Position numbers and translations under genes: made by a program
In this document: positions 1-11,227 of the stretch, in pieces
Position numbering within the stretch: the first letter of the stretch is position 1
Layout of the letters: each line of letters begins with the position of its first letter
The notes under the pieces: generated by a model
What the model was told of the DNA's origin: nothing
The model's input: the letters and a program-made list of their open reading frames with translations, nothing else
Databases searched by the model: none
From: Juglans regia
Lineage: Eukaryota; Streptophyta; Magnoliopsida; Fagales; Juglandaceae
NCBI RefSeq assembly: GCF_001411555.2
Contig: NW_023361913.1
Span: 1-64,000, forward strand
Length of the DNA stretch: 64,000 nt
Direction of reading: 5' to 3'

Positions 1-913
1 TTTTAAAGATAATTGATTATTATCTCTCACATGTGCATGATAAGTTTGAATATTTTGAAAAATGATTGATACTCGTTTTGACATATGTAAAAGGTAGTTG
101 CTTTTGTTTGAAATTTTTGAAAAGTGATTGATGTTATTTTTAACATATACAAAAAGTAGAAGATTGGTTTGAAAATTTTGAAAAGTGAATGATGTTGTCT
201 TTAAAAATTACAAAAAAGAAGAATAAACTTTTATTTGAAGTTGAAAAATGAGTGTTACACCTTTTTGACAGTTGAATATTTTGAAAATTGAAAAGGAAGT
301 CTTATATATCTATAAATAGCTTATTTGAAATCTTTAAAATTACAACACAACACATCCAAGCTTAACAACATTCATTCATCAAAAGATTTTAATCTCTCTT
401 CTCTAGGCATTGAGTCATAATATTTGTTCATTTTGAGAGAGATATAGTTTGCAAGGTATTGTTTTCATTTCACTCGATAAAGAGTGTATTCTGATAACCT
501 ACCCACTGTCAACTCTTTTATAAACAGTAAGATGGTGTGTCTAACCCTCGTGAGTGTAGTAGCAGTGATAAATAGTTAAATCATCACTCGTAAGGTGATT
601 GTAAGTGTAGAAGGTGTTCTACATGGAATCTTTGAAGCGATATTGCTCAAATGTATAATAGATTTCTATCTCCACCTGAAGGAGGTTGAATATCGAATTT
701 CGGAATCCTCAAGGGGTAGCTTGAGGTGAAGATGTAGGCAGTGTGACTGAATCTGGTTAAAATACTGAGTTTGTTTTTCTCTTACCCTTACTTGTTTTAT
801 TTACTTCTACTTGTTATTTTATTCACATTTTACATTGTGTAATTGATTCATAATTGTTAATATTTTAAAACAACCCAATTCACCACTCTCTTGGGTTAGT
901 CATCTGGGCAACA
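1..913 (+). mobile_element. LTR (left arm of an inverted LTR-gag pair), truncated by window start
   Basis: AT-rich LTR read in the plus direction. A TATA-like TCTATAAATAGC lies at 309-320. The sequence ends near 913 in ...GGGCAACA and is followed at once by a tRNA-Met-like primer site (ATTGGTATTAGACTAAGG, 914-931). The same LTR recurs in reverse complement at about 3351-5540, including the TATA box (about 5065-5080) and the terminal CTTGGGTTAGTC motif. Positions 1-300 consist of degenerate tandem units of about 60 bp containing a GTGATTGATG-like core. The true left end lies outside the window. Confidence 0.75.
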
Positions 914-2115
914 ATTGGTATTAGACTAAGGTCTCTTTTGTTAGATTAATTATGTTACATTTCGTCTATCTTCAGTGAAGGTCAATCCAGTGATTGGCCT
1001 CCACTATTTTGTGGAGATAATTGCACATTCTAAATAGCTAGAATGAGAATATTCCTTCAGACTCAAGGTCTAGGAATTTGGAAAAGTGTTGTAAAATGAT
1101 CTTATATCTCAATAAAAATTGTTGATGGAGTAAAGGTCATAGAAAAAGAAGAAGATTTGGATCATGAAGATGAGAAATCTCTAACATTGACTGCACAACT
1201 AAAAATTTGTTATAATGTGCTCTCGGTGGGAATGAATTCAACAGAATAATGACTTGCAAGTCGGTAAAAGAAATTTGGAATAAGTTGGAAGTAACTTATG
1301 AAGGAATTTCACAAATCAATGAATAAAAAATTTACATTCTTGTTCATGAATATAAAATGTTTAGAATGAATGATGATAAATCTATTTCCACTATGTATGC
1401 TCGTTTTACTAACATTATAAACAGCTTAGCATCTCTTAGAAATGTTTATTCCAACTTGGAGATAGCAAGAAAAATTCTCAACTCTCTGCCAAAACAATTG
1501 GAACTCAAAGTGACGGCGATTCTTGAGGCCAGAGACCTTACGAAACTTGAGATAATGAACTCATCGGGTCACTTATCACCCACGAGAATACATTAAAAAT
1601 TGGAGAAGAAGAAGAATAAGTTAAAGAAGAGCTTGACACTTAAAGTTGTTCTTCGTGAAAGCGAAAGTGATGAAGATGAAGAAACTCCTATGTTAACAAG
1701 GAGGTTTGAGAAACTTAAGAAAAATAAATCTCTTTCAAGAAAACCCTTCAAAAATATTTCTAAGAAATATATAGGTAAAAATGACTCTTTAACTTGTACA
1801 AATGCAATATGCCCGGACATATCAAGTCGGAATATCCTCTATTAAATAAAGATCAAAACAAGGAAAAGAAAACAATGAAAGCCACATGGGATGATGACTT
1901 AAGTAGCTTAAGAAGTGAAACAAGTAATGAAGAAATGGCAAATATTTATCTTATGGCTAAAAATGACTTGAGGTAAGAACTTTTGATAACATTTCAATTG
2001 AAAATTCTTCATATTTTGAATTACAGAATTTTTTTGAAGAGTTATATGAGGAGCTTGAGAAATTGGGTATCAAATATATTTCTTTGAAAAAGAAAAATTA
2101 TTCTTTAACACATCT
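914..2115 (+). pseudogene. Copia-type gag remnant, plus-strand arm
   Basis: Broken Gag of a non-autonomous LTR element. Pieces at 1357-1596, 1600-1845 and 1794-1976 encode a UBN2/copia-gag-like segment (KILNSLPKQLELKVTAILEA), a basic linker, a degenerate zinc knuckle (YKCNMPGHIKSEYP, in which the third conserved cysteine is now tyrosine) and the acidic ETSNEEMANIYLMAK region followed by a coiled-coil-like tail. Several stops and frame changes separate them. No protease, integrase or RT follows: the sequence turns at about 2115 into an inverted copy of itself. The family call rests on the typical order of motifs in plant copia-like gag proteins. Confidence 0.7.
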
Positions 2116-3350
2116 TTTAGCATATATCACAAACCTGCATTGTCAAAACATATTTTTGACTACCAAGAAGTCTTCAAAATTGCTTTTTTCCATTAGTAAA
2201 ATTCTCAATAATCTTTTCTAAATCTGTTACTTTCTTCTTCAACTCATGATTTTTCATTTTTTGAAATGATGTTTTCTTTTCTTCAACTATCAATTTCGTT
2301 TGTTAAAGAAGAATTTTTATTTTTCAAATAAATATATTTGATATCCAATTTCTCAAATTCCTCATACAACTCTTCGAAAGAATTATGGAATTCCTCATAT
2401 GAAGGATTTTCAATTGAAATGTTGTCAAGAAGTGTTACCTCAAGGTCATCTTTAGCTGAAGGACAAAGATTTGTCATTTCTTCATTACTTGTTTCACTGT
2501 TTGAGCTACTTGAATCATTATCCAATGTGACTTTCATTACTTTCTTGTCCTTGTTTCAATCTTTCTGCAGTAGGAGACATTCTGCTTTGACATGTTCAGA
2601 CTTATTGCATTTATAACAAGTTAGAGAATCATTTTTACTTGTATCTTTTTAGGAAACACTTTTTGAGGGGTTTCCTTGAAAGAACTTTATTTTTTTTAAG
2701 AGTTTATGAAATCTTCTTGTTAACATAGCAAGTTTTTCGTCTTTGTCGTCAGTTTTCTCATCTTCATCATTTTCTCTTTCATGAGGAATAACTTTAAGTG
2801 TCAAGCTCTTATTTTGCTTTTCTTCTTCTTCTCATCTTTTCAATATGTACTTGTGGGTGATAAGTGACCTGATAAGTTTATTTATCTTGAGTTTCGTAAG
2901 GTCCCTAGCTTCAAGAATCACCGTCACTTTTGGTTCTCAGTGTTTAGCAGAGAGATGATAATTTTTCTTACCATCTCCAGGCTGGACTAGACCTTGCCGA
3001 AAGCTGCTAAACTGTTTATAATATTAGTAAAATGAGTGTACATAGTGGAAATTGATTCATCAATATTAGTCATTCTAAACATTTCATATTCATGAATAAG
3101 AATGTAAATTTTTTATTCTTTGATTTGTGAAGTTCTTCATAAGTTACTTCCAACTTTTCCCAAATTTCCTTTGCCGACTTTTAAGTCATTATTTATTAGA
3201 CTCATTCCCCTCAAGAGCACAATATAACAAATTTGTAGCAATTGCATCTAATATTAGAGCACTGGATTGACCTTCAGCAAAGGTAGCTGAAATGTTAGCC
3301 ATAAGATCTGTAACTCAAAAGATAATTAATCTTAAGAAAAAAACCTTGCA
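2116..3350 (-). pseudogene. Copia-type gag remnant, minus-strand arm
   Basis: Reverse-strand copy of the gag remnant at 914-2115. The best-preserved piece (2283-2537) contains SNSETSNEEMTNLCPSAKDD and an EELYEEFEKLDIKYIYLKNK coiled-coil-like segment, clearly homologous to the plus-strand arm but diverged from it. It extends further than the plus arm at its C-terminal side (about 2160-2280), with a KKKVTDLEKIIENFTNGKK-like segment. The primer site (TTTGGTATCAGTGCAAGG on the minus strand) lies at about 3341-3359, next to the LTR. Frameshifts and stops make it non-coding. Confidence 0.7.
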
Positions 3351-5540
3351 CTGATACCAAATTTACCCAGATGACTAACCCAAGAGCTAGGGGGGGGGGG
3401 GGCGAATTTAGTTGTTTTATAAATTAACAATTATAAATCAATTATACAATGTAAAATGTGAATAAAATACTAAGCAATAGCAAATAAAAGAAAAATGCTA
3501 TAGACAACTGTTCTGGGGAACCATTGCCCACGTGGAGATGAAAAGTACCGTTTCATTTGATGACTCAAAATGCATGCACTGTTGGGCTTCCCCATGAAGC
3601 CAACCCCTACCCTTCCCTTCGTCTTATCCACTCTAGCCAACCCATTCCCTTCGTCTTCTCTAATCAAGCCAAGCAGATCCCTTTGTCTTTTCCACTCCCG
3701 GTTGTCTCCATAAACCCATGAAACCACCATTGAAGACCACTTCATCATCTCCACTCAAAGCCACAACCACTCTCCCCTTCATCTTCTCCACAAACCCAGC
3801 GAAGCCCCCTTTGTCTTCTCCACATTGAAGCCATCTGAACTCCACCATGCTATTTTCTCCAACGACCCATACTTAAATAGGTAAACCACAAAGACAAACA
3901 CTCTCAAAGACCAAACAAAAGGACCTAGAAAAGTGAAGCAAGAGAAAAAGAAAAAAAAAAGTCAGAAATTGGGTTTGGAGTAGCAAATAGAGACCAAAAA
4001 ACTACTAGCTCTTCTTTCTCCTTTGTAGAAATATTTTGCTTCATTTCTATGCTCAAATCTCTTCTGGGTTACTTTCCGTTTTGCTCATATTATAGTTTTT
4101 CATTTTGGTAATTACCTCATATTAGCTTTTTTGTAATGGGTTGGTGTTGTATATATTCTCTTTCGTTGTAAAAGTTTTAGTATAATAAGAGATTTTGGAT
4201 TTTGGCTCTTTGTTGCCAAGTCTTTCCATTAGGTTTTGCAATTCTCAGTTTTTGCAGGGAAAATAGCAGGTGAGTTTGTGGCTAAAACCGCATTTTGCTT
4301 CTTAGGTGATTTCGTGGGTTTGGTTGCTTTGGTCTTTTTCTCGGCTGCGGATTGTTTGGAGGAAGTCATTGTTGCTGGGTTTCGAGTTTTTGAATTTCAA
4401 CAGTCCTTGTGCTCTCAGATTTGGGAAGTGTCCCTAATTTCACAAGTCACACACCGAAGGATCCATCTTCTTTCTTTGTTTTTTTTTTTTTAATATACCG
4501 GCTGACGTGGCATAAAGCCATGTCAGCCAATTACTCGTCGATTTCTCACTGTTAGTTGTACGTAGCAGGACTGTAAATAAAAAGAGCAAGGGTGAGAGAG
4601 ATGCAAACTCAGTATTTTAACGAGATTCAGTTCTATTGCCTACGTCCTCACCTCAAGCACCCCTAGAGGATTTCTAAATTCACTATTTAACCTCTTTCAT
4701 GTGGAGATAGAAACCTAATACACATTTGAGCAATACTGATTCAAAGAATCCGTATAGAACACTTTCTATTTTTATAATCACCTTACGAATGATAATTCAA
4801 CTATTTTCCGTGTAGAACTCCTACTACACTCACAAGAGTTATACACACCCTTTTACTATTTATAGAAGAACTAATAGTAGGTAGGTTATCGGAGTACACT
4901 CCTTAATGAGGGAAATGAAAACAATATAGCGCAAATATATCTCTCTCAAAATGAACAAGTGTTAAGACTCAATGGTTAGAGAAGAGAGATTGAAAGCTTT
5001 TGATGAATGAATGTTGTAAATCTTGTAGTTGATGTGTTGTGTTGTAATTTTGAAGATCTCAAATAAGCTATTTATAGACATGAGATTTCATTTTTAAATT
5101 TCAAAATATTCAATATAAAAAAGCAGCATCACTCATTTTTCAAAGATTTCAAATAAAAGTTTCTCCTTTTTGCAATTGTCAAAGACAACATCATTCACTT
5201 TTCAAATTTTCAAACCACATCTTCTACCTTCTGCATATGTCAGAAAGATCATCAATCATTTTTCAAAATTTTCAAACAAAAGCAATTACCTTTTGCATAT
5301 ATCGAAAAGAGTATCAATCACTTTTGTAAATTTTTAAATATATCAATCACATGTGAGAGATGACAATCAAGCATCTTTCAAAATTTCAAAATTCAAACTT
5401 TCAATCATGTCATGCAAATGTGAAAGATGACAATCAATCATTTTTCAAAAATTCAAAATTCAAAATTCAAAATTCAAATTTTTAATTTTCAAATATATCA
5501 TGCACATGTGAAAAATGCAAATTGATGTTTTATGAGAAAA
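3351..5540 (-). mobile_element. LTR (right arm, minus strand), interrupted by a TIR transposon
   Basis: Reverse complement of the LTR at 1-913. The piece next to gag is 3351-3490 and the remainder is 4575 to about 5540; the gap is a DNA transposon insertion. The 4900-5100 stretch mirrors 300-480 (TATA box and downstream leader). Positions 5090-5530 hold the same degenerate ~60-bp AATCATTTTTCAAAATTTCAAA-type tandem units as the left arm. A 13-nt G run occurs at 3390-3402. The outer LTR boundary near 5540 is approximate because the left arm is cut off. Confidence 0.7.
3491..4574. mobile_element. Non-autonomous TIR DNA transposon (hAT- or MULE-like) inserted in the LTR
   Basis: Comparison with the other LTR arm shows about 1.1 kb of extra sequence. 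Short imperfect terminal inverted repeats can be seen: TGCTATAGACAACTG near the left end and TGCTACGTACAACTAACAG (reverse complement of the right end). It is flanked by AAATAAAA(G/A), an 8-9 bp target duplication at 3482-3490 and 4575-4583. No transposase is encoded. The left half is rich in repeated CTTCGTCTTCTCCAC-like segments. A 12-bp near-perfect hairpin (GGCTGACGTGGC/GCCATGTCAGCC) lies at 4500-4528. The superfamily is uncertain because 8 versus 9 bp cannot be decided. Confidence 0.6.
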
Positions 5541-5790
5541 TATTCTTTTTGAACCTTAATCATTTTTTGAGTTTTGAAAGAGATGTACAAAATTACTCTA
5601 GGAGTTTTGTAAACTTGTTCCCTTTCTTGCTCATGCTTGATTTGTTGTAGTGCTTGGCTCCATTATGTGGATAACTTGAGTTTGAAACTCGTTTATACTT
5701 GAACTTGTTTGTTATCATCAAATTCTTATGTAGATATATAATTATATGATACTTGAAACCTTGAGTTTAATAAGAAATGGTATTTGGAGT
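5541..5790. other. Spacer with no recognised feature
   Basis: AT-rich sequence between the inverted LTR pair and the first MITE. I see no coding potential, RNA gene or repeat that I can name. Confidence 0.5.
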
Positions 5791-5922
5791 CCTAGGGTGT
5801 GCAAGTCTCACGTATTATTTAAAAAACAATTGTGTAAGTACGGGACCCACTTGAAAAAAATAATTTTTTAATGTAACCATACTCTTTTTTAAAGGAAGTA
5901 TGTGAGTCTTGCACACCTTAGG
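5791..5922. mobile_element. MITE, GTGTGCAAG family, copy 1
   Basis: About 132 bp with terminal inverted repeats. The left end reads CCTAGGGTGTGCAAGTCTCA and the reverse complement of the right end reads CCTAAGGTGTGCAAGACTCA. The interior is T/A-rich and includes a GGGACCCACTT segment. A second copy in the opposite internal orientation is at 16475-16613. No coding capacity. Confidence 0.7.
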
Positions 5923-5994
5923 ATTGTATTTAACATTAGTCAAAGTCTAATAATTCACCATAAATCTAAATGATCCGAACTCTAATGACACATT

Positions 5995-6386
5995 TAGGCC
6001 CCGTTTGGATGTTGAGATGGTCTCAACCCATCTCATTTTATTTTATTTCATCTCATCTTATCTGAACACCCAAACATCACTCAAATACAAACACTTTTAA
6101 TTTCAAATTTTTAATTTTTTCATCTAATTATTACAACTTTTCTAAACTTCCAAATAAAACAGAAAAAACAATTCAACGTTTTCAAATCCCAAAACAAAAA
6201 TAATATTCTAACAATATTTTAACTTTATAATTTTTTTTATTTAACTTTTTCTTTCTCCTTTTCCGAAACTCTTTAAAATATGTTAGTTCAAACTACTATT
6301 TCACTACTATTTACATACTATTTTACCATTATTCACGAATTTTTCATCTCATTTCATCTCATCTCAATATTCAAAATGATGCCTTA
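5995..6386. mobile_element. MITE, GGCCCCGTTTGGA type (hAT-like)
   Basis: About 390 bp with imperfect terminal inverted repeats: TAGGCCCCGTTTGGATGTTG at the left and TAAGGCATCATTTTGAATAT (reverse complement) at the right, both followed by GAGATG and short CATCTCATTT-type repeats. Elements opening with GGCCCCGTTTGGA are abundant in woody eudicots and are usually placed in hAT. I could not find a clean 8-bp target duplication, so the superfamily is from knowledge of the type. Confidence 0.7.
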
Positions 6387-6418
6387 GTTATTTAGATATT
6401 CACATTAGGTTAGGGTTG

Positions 6419-6692
6419 ATTGCTTGTGATCCACACCCGCTAAGAGCACTGGCATTGATTTATTTATATGCAAATGCAAAATTACATGTTTTGGAGATTG
6501 CCTTTGTCATTCAAGAAAAACTCCTACATTGGATTATGCATCTTTGAGCTAAAATAATAATAAAATATTATTTTTTATCATTATTAATTCTTTTTCCTAA
6601 AATGAATTTTTATTTTATATATATTTTGCAATTATAACCCACTAGTCTTGCATGTGATCCACACCTGCTAAAAACATTGGCATTGATTTTTC
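6419..6692. repeat. Duplicated Harbinger left end with its flank
   Basis: The segment GTGATCCACACCCGCTAAGA plus GCACTGGCATTGATTT at 6427-6460 recurs, slightly diverged, at 6656-6690 (GTGATCCACACCTGCTAAAA, then ACATTGGCATTGATTT). The repeat includes about 15 bp outside the terminal inverted repeat as well as the repeat itself. This suggests a local tandem duplication of the transposon end with its flank, about 230 bp apart. Confidence 0.65.
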
Positions 6693-6720
6693 TTTTAGAT
6701 ATTTTGCAATTTTTCTTTTA

Positions 6721-9578
6721 TGACACTCTTTCATAACATAAAAGTTGAAAAATAAAAGAAATGACATAAGCTAGTTCTACGTGAAACCAACACTACTTAA
6801 ATGTCTAATAAGTCTTTGGAAATTCATCCTACTCTTGGCACTCCTACTCTGTATCCACGAAATCATCATCTAGGACATAAAAATATAAAAACAAAGAAAC
6901 AAACAAATGAGTCGAAGACTCAATAATAACACATCATACTGTAAACTTAACTTAGTTTAACATTAGGCTTAGTTTTGAAAACCTACATATATCGCCACAC
7001 ATTGACATAACATATATATCATTCATTAGTAACATAAGTAGAATCATGGCAATACATGTAACGTGGATGCATAAATGACTGACTTCATGCATTTCCTAAC
7101 AATCATACAAGACTTGTTCATCTTGTCTTTCACTTAATTAGTGGAAATGATTACATGTGTACATCGGTCTAATTGTTGTTGACCGTATATAACATATAAT
7201 AAAATGTAGTGAAACACGCTTAAGTCCATGAAACACGCTTAAATCCATTTATCACTTAACATCTAGTGAACCACGCTCGAGTTCGTGGCACTGTATAACG
7301 TATCATAACATGTACTGACACACTTGAGTTTGTGTTATCACATGTCATATGGTGAACCACGCTTGAATTCGTGGCACCCCACAATGTATCATAACATGTA
7401 GTGAAACACGCTTGGGTCTGTGTTATCACTTAACATCTAGTGAAGCATGCTTGAGTCTATGGCATCGCATAACATAACCTGTGGTGAAGCACGCTTGGGT
7501 CCGTGTCACCTCAAAATATCATATCTTTCATGTGGTGGACTACGATTGAGTCCGTGGCTTGCACATCCACCCATAACATAAGACTAATTTTAAAGTTCCC
7601 TCATCATTCATGTGCCTTCTTACTAACATTCATAATGCATGAGAACATGTTTGACTTCATGAATTTACTTGGCATGACATACTCTTGTACATGGCATAAC
7701 ATTATACATGGCATATTAATATGAGTTTTACACCACATACTTTAACATAGGCATGGCATAACATGATCTAAACATTACATGAATATTACATTGATACATG
7801 ATCTAAATACTACATGAACATTACATGGCATACGTGTGATTTTCATAATATCTCATCCATCTAACAATTCATACCAACATAGCATCACAAGCATATCATC
7901 GAAATTCATCGAGATTCGTGAAAAAGGGCCTAACCTTGACTTGGTTTGTAGCGTAACGTTTGTAAATATCACATTTTCATGCAAAATCAGAATATTTATA
8001 GCACACATAAATGCATGATCATATTACTTACCTCTTAGCATTGCCTCCACAATCTCACTTCGTAGCTCGTAACCTATACGAGATATTAGACATTACTAAA
8101 CTTCTAGAAAATGTGTCGTAGCATTCTACCCCATTGAACACATATCATGAACTTCAATCTAATAAGATCTTCAGCTACATACTGAATTCAATAATTATTA
8201 ATATCAAATAATTAGTAAAATAATAATGTCATATCTAGTCCTTCAAATATAATTTAGTATGGAATATATTTTATCTATTCTATAAAATAACAGAGAAAAT
8301 GTTCAAGTCATAAAATAGACTTAAAAATACTTAATATTAAAATTCTTGTAGGCCATTACTATAATCAAATCTTAATTTAATACTTATAACATATATTCAG
8401 TAAAAATAGAGTTTCTAGGCTAATATCTTTATTTAATTTAAAAACTAAGCCCAACTTAACATAAAAAATCACCCGGCAAGAGGTCAACCTAATTAAAAGT
8501 TAAATCCTACAAAAAAATCAGCCACTTAAACATTAAAGGGCATCCAGGTGATAGTGTACTCATTACTCATTAGGCCCCAAAGGGTAAAGGCTCAATGGCC
8601 CATCTCTAATTTAAAGACATAAGAACAATCTGGAAATCAAAAGAATCTAAAAATAAAAGGTGCGTGCAACAGACTCAGAATTAAACAATTAAACATGGGT
8701 TGCCACGTGCATGGTTGGAAGGGTATTTTTGTAATGCTGTAAACTTATGGGTATATTACGGTAAGACCAAAAACAAGAAAAGAAATCTACTTGTATTCAC
8801 AGAACAATGGACAGACTAGGAAATCAAGCGATAACAGGGGACTCATCGAGAGAAGACGAACCAACTGCGATGTGGGTCTGGGTGGTTGGAAGTGATTGGT
8901 GGCACAAGCTGCTGAAAGAGGAAAAATAAGTTTTGTGGTTTGCTAGACTTAAAACCATGATGTAAAGGAGAAAGAGGGGGAAATTTCTAGCGTGGGCTTA
9001 TTGGGAAGGTGTGAGTTCAATGGGCAGCGACGACAGTTTCTGAGTTGCCTGAGAGGTGTCTCGACTTTTCTAGTGGTCGATGGAGGACTGAGCAAAAGCA
9101 CACAGGGGCTGTTTGGTTATTGACAGTGGAGAGAGAGAGAGCAACAAGGGGGTTTAAGGGGTTGACGCACATCGTGGTGGAGGTGAGACTTACCGGTGGC
9201 GTCTTCTGTGGTAGTTCCCGGCGAGGTGACGGTCTGGTATGGATGCTACAGTGGCTTCTGTTTTGGACGTGAGGCTTGCTATGAGAACGAGTTTTGTTGT
9301 GAGTATGGGCAGTGGCTAATGGGAAGGTTTTGGCCTCAAGGGAGCTACTAGTTTGATGGAGGAAAAAGCTTTAGGAAAAAGAGAGAGTTTTTGAGGTTAG
9401 AGTTGGTTTCAATTAGGAAACCATTCCAATTAGGAAATAGAGATAAAAGGGCGTACAGTCGAGGAATCGTATTCAAATCAAATTACTATCTCAAAACATA
9501 TCTTAATAACAAAAATACAATAATAATAGTGATTATAAAAGCAAAAATTCTAAGCCCTAATTTAGGACATGTATGTTA
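6721..9578 (-). mobile_element. Chromovirus LTR (minus strand) inside the Harbinger element
   Basis: On the minus strand the LTR begins TGTAACATACATG at 9578, directly after a polypurine tract (TTTTAAGGGGAG, reverse complement of 9579-9600), and probably ends ...GAGTGTCA at 6721. The outer end is an estimate. Inside are a degenerate tandem array (7195-7560), a TGAGTCTTCGACTCA stem-loop (about 6907-6923), and an acceptor CCTAG at about 6870 followed by a short acidic frame (DDDFVDTE, stop at 6844-6846). A GGTAAGT donor is at about 8029-8036. This is the only LTR left of the relic. Confidence 0.6.
7195..7560. repeat. Degenerate tandem repeat in LTR
   Basis: About six imperfect units of roughly 55-65 bp built around GTGAAACACGCTTGAGTC and CGTGGCATC/ACATAACATG-like segments. 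The array lies about 0.65 kb from the LTR 3' end on the minus strand. Confidence 0.75.
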
Positions 9579-10040
9579 CAATCTACTCCCCTTAAAAGAA
9601 ATCTCGTCCTCGAGATGTAATGTGTACTCAAATCCCTTTCAGCACGTCATAAGGTCCTAAATATCTCAGACTCTACTAGCCTTTCTTTCTGACCTCCTGA
9701 TTCTCTTCACCGATGCCGCCTTCAGGAATACTTTAGTAATTCTAGAGAAACTAGAGTGCTATGAACCTTAACAAAATTTCTTCTCAAGTGAAACTGCCTA
9801 GGCCTCTGGCTCGTATCCTCGGTTCGAGTCCTATCCTGCAGCTTCATTCTCACAAATTTCATACCTGTAACCACATCCTCAGTAGTATGAGCAAATACTC
9901 TAGCTGGTGCTGTAGCCCTCTGATCACTCCCTACAACTGGAGCTGGTGCGTTCCTTTTTGGGAAGTCCCAAGCCATGTGGTTTGGCTGCCCACACTTGAA
10001 GCAAATATTCTGGCCCACCAGCAACCAGCAGTACAAAAAG
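9579..10040 (-). pseudogene. Chromovirus gag C-terminus fused to element 3' end
   Basis: A minus-strand frame (9722-10036) carries a CCHC zinc knuckle (CFKCGQPNHMAWDFPKRN, with a degenerate last cysteine) followed by ARVFAHTTEDVVTG, the usual Gag-protease junction of Tekay-like chromoviruses. The sequence then runs straight into the 3' untranslated region and the polypurine tract. Protease, RT, RNase H and integrase are therefore deleted. The upstream boundary near 10040 is where similarity to Gag stops and Harbinger sequence resumes. Confidence 0.65.
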
Positions 10041-10045
10041 AATAC

Positions 10046-11227
10046 CTAGTCGACCCACAAGCACAACAAAAAATATGTTACCACACAATAGAAAACAATT
10101 ACAATATCACTCAAAACCAAGCATACAACTATGTAAGAGATGACCTTATTTCTTTGTTCCTCAATGATTTCCATTTGAAGATTATGGAAATACACTTGTT
10201 GCACATAATTCATGGAATCCATATCCAATTTCATAATTTCCACATCAGCTCTCCTCTTCTTAAGAGCTATTAAGTCAGATTTATCATTTTCAATCTTAAT
10301 TTCCATATCAAGTTTTCTCTTCCTAAGAAGAAGTAACTCAAATCCATCATTGTCAGACTTCATTATTACTTCTTTTCTCTTTATCATATAAGTCTTCCTA
10401 TCATCATGCATGTGCCTTAAGGCCTCATTAAACTTATTAACTTGTCTTTCCTTAGACTTTCTTTGTTTCTCTCTTTCTTTTTCAGCCTTCTTGTTCGGAG
10501 GTCTCTCACAATCCACGAGCACATTTTCCATGTCTTCCCCTAATCATATTGAGTTTGGAGTAATACCTGGATATGACACATTGTCTTTTATTCTTATGAG
10601 TTCAATGTGCATTTGCCATTTCGGTTGGTGCCTCAAAAGATTCCAACAATGTGCCATGTTGAAGTTGGTCTTTTGGGTCTCTCGGTACAAAATTTTTGTC
10701 TTATCAATCTACAAAATAGTTCCACAATCAGTACACTCTATCATTGCAAATACTTAATAATTACAACAATAAAACATTGGAAAAACTAGTATACCTTGTC
10801 TAGTTCAGTTGCACCACTTTGATGCATTCTTTCAACTTGGGCTATAGAACCATAAAATTTATTGATGCTTTTTTGAATGCTTGACCACCGATTGGTCAAA
10901 AAGGGTACAAACCGTTTTGAATTGTTAGGTTTTTTATAGGTATTGTCGTGATCATAAATTCTACACCACAATTGTGTGGAGATTTGGTCAGTCCCCCATA
11001 TGAAGTCTATACTAATGTTAAGCCAAGCTGAAATGATGAGAGTATCTTCCACTGCAGTAAATGACATACCCCACTAGGAGTTTTGATTTGGTGCCCTTAT
11101 TTCTCATTGGGGTTGTCACTTGGACATCAACATTTGCACTATCCATAGGTGGGTTGTTAATACCACCATCATTACTTTTCAACTGTGTGGTGAAAAATGG
11201 ATCATCATCAATTAAAGTATTCATCAT
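10046..11227 (-). pseudogene. PIF/Harbinger ORF1 (Myb/SANT-like protein) remnant
   Basis: Minus-strand pieces at 11018-11227, 10786-11067 and 10046-10531, plus the unlisted frame between them, give the order of the plant Harbinger ORF1 protein. First is a Myb/SANT-like domain (AVEDTLIISAWLNISIDFIW, then LTNRWSSIQKSINKFYG and QSGATELDK). Next is FNMAHCWNLLRHQPKWQ (about 10610-10665). Last is a long Lys/Glu-rich helical tail (KKAEKEREKQRKSKERQ). Such proteins are often annotated as glutathione S-transferase T3-like or NAM-associated. In active elements ORF1 binds DNA and cooperates with the ORF2 transposase. Frame breaks and missing pieces show decay. Confidence 0.75.

Noticed and set aside
3390..3402. 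Run of 13 G as a possible assembly gap or special structure
   Set aside because: The LTR arm aligns on both sides of it; most likely a homopolymer expansion. Its length may be uncertain in sequencing.
9045..9272. 75-codon plus-strand frame
   Set aside because: Antisense to the GC-rich part of the minus-strand chromovirus LTR; no domain.
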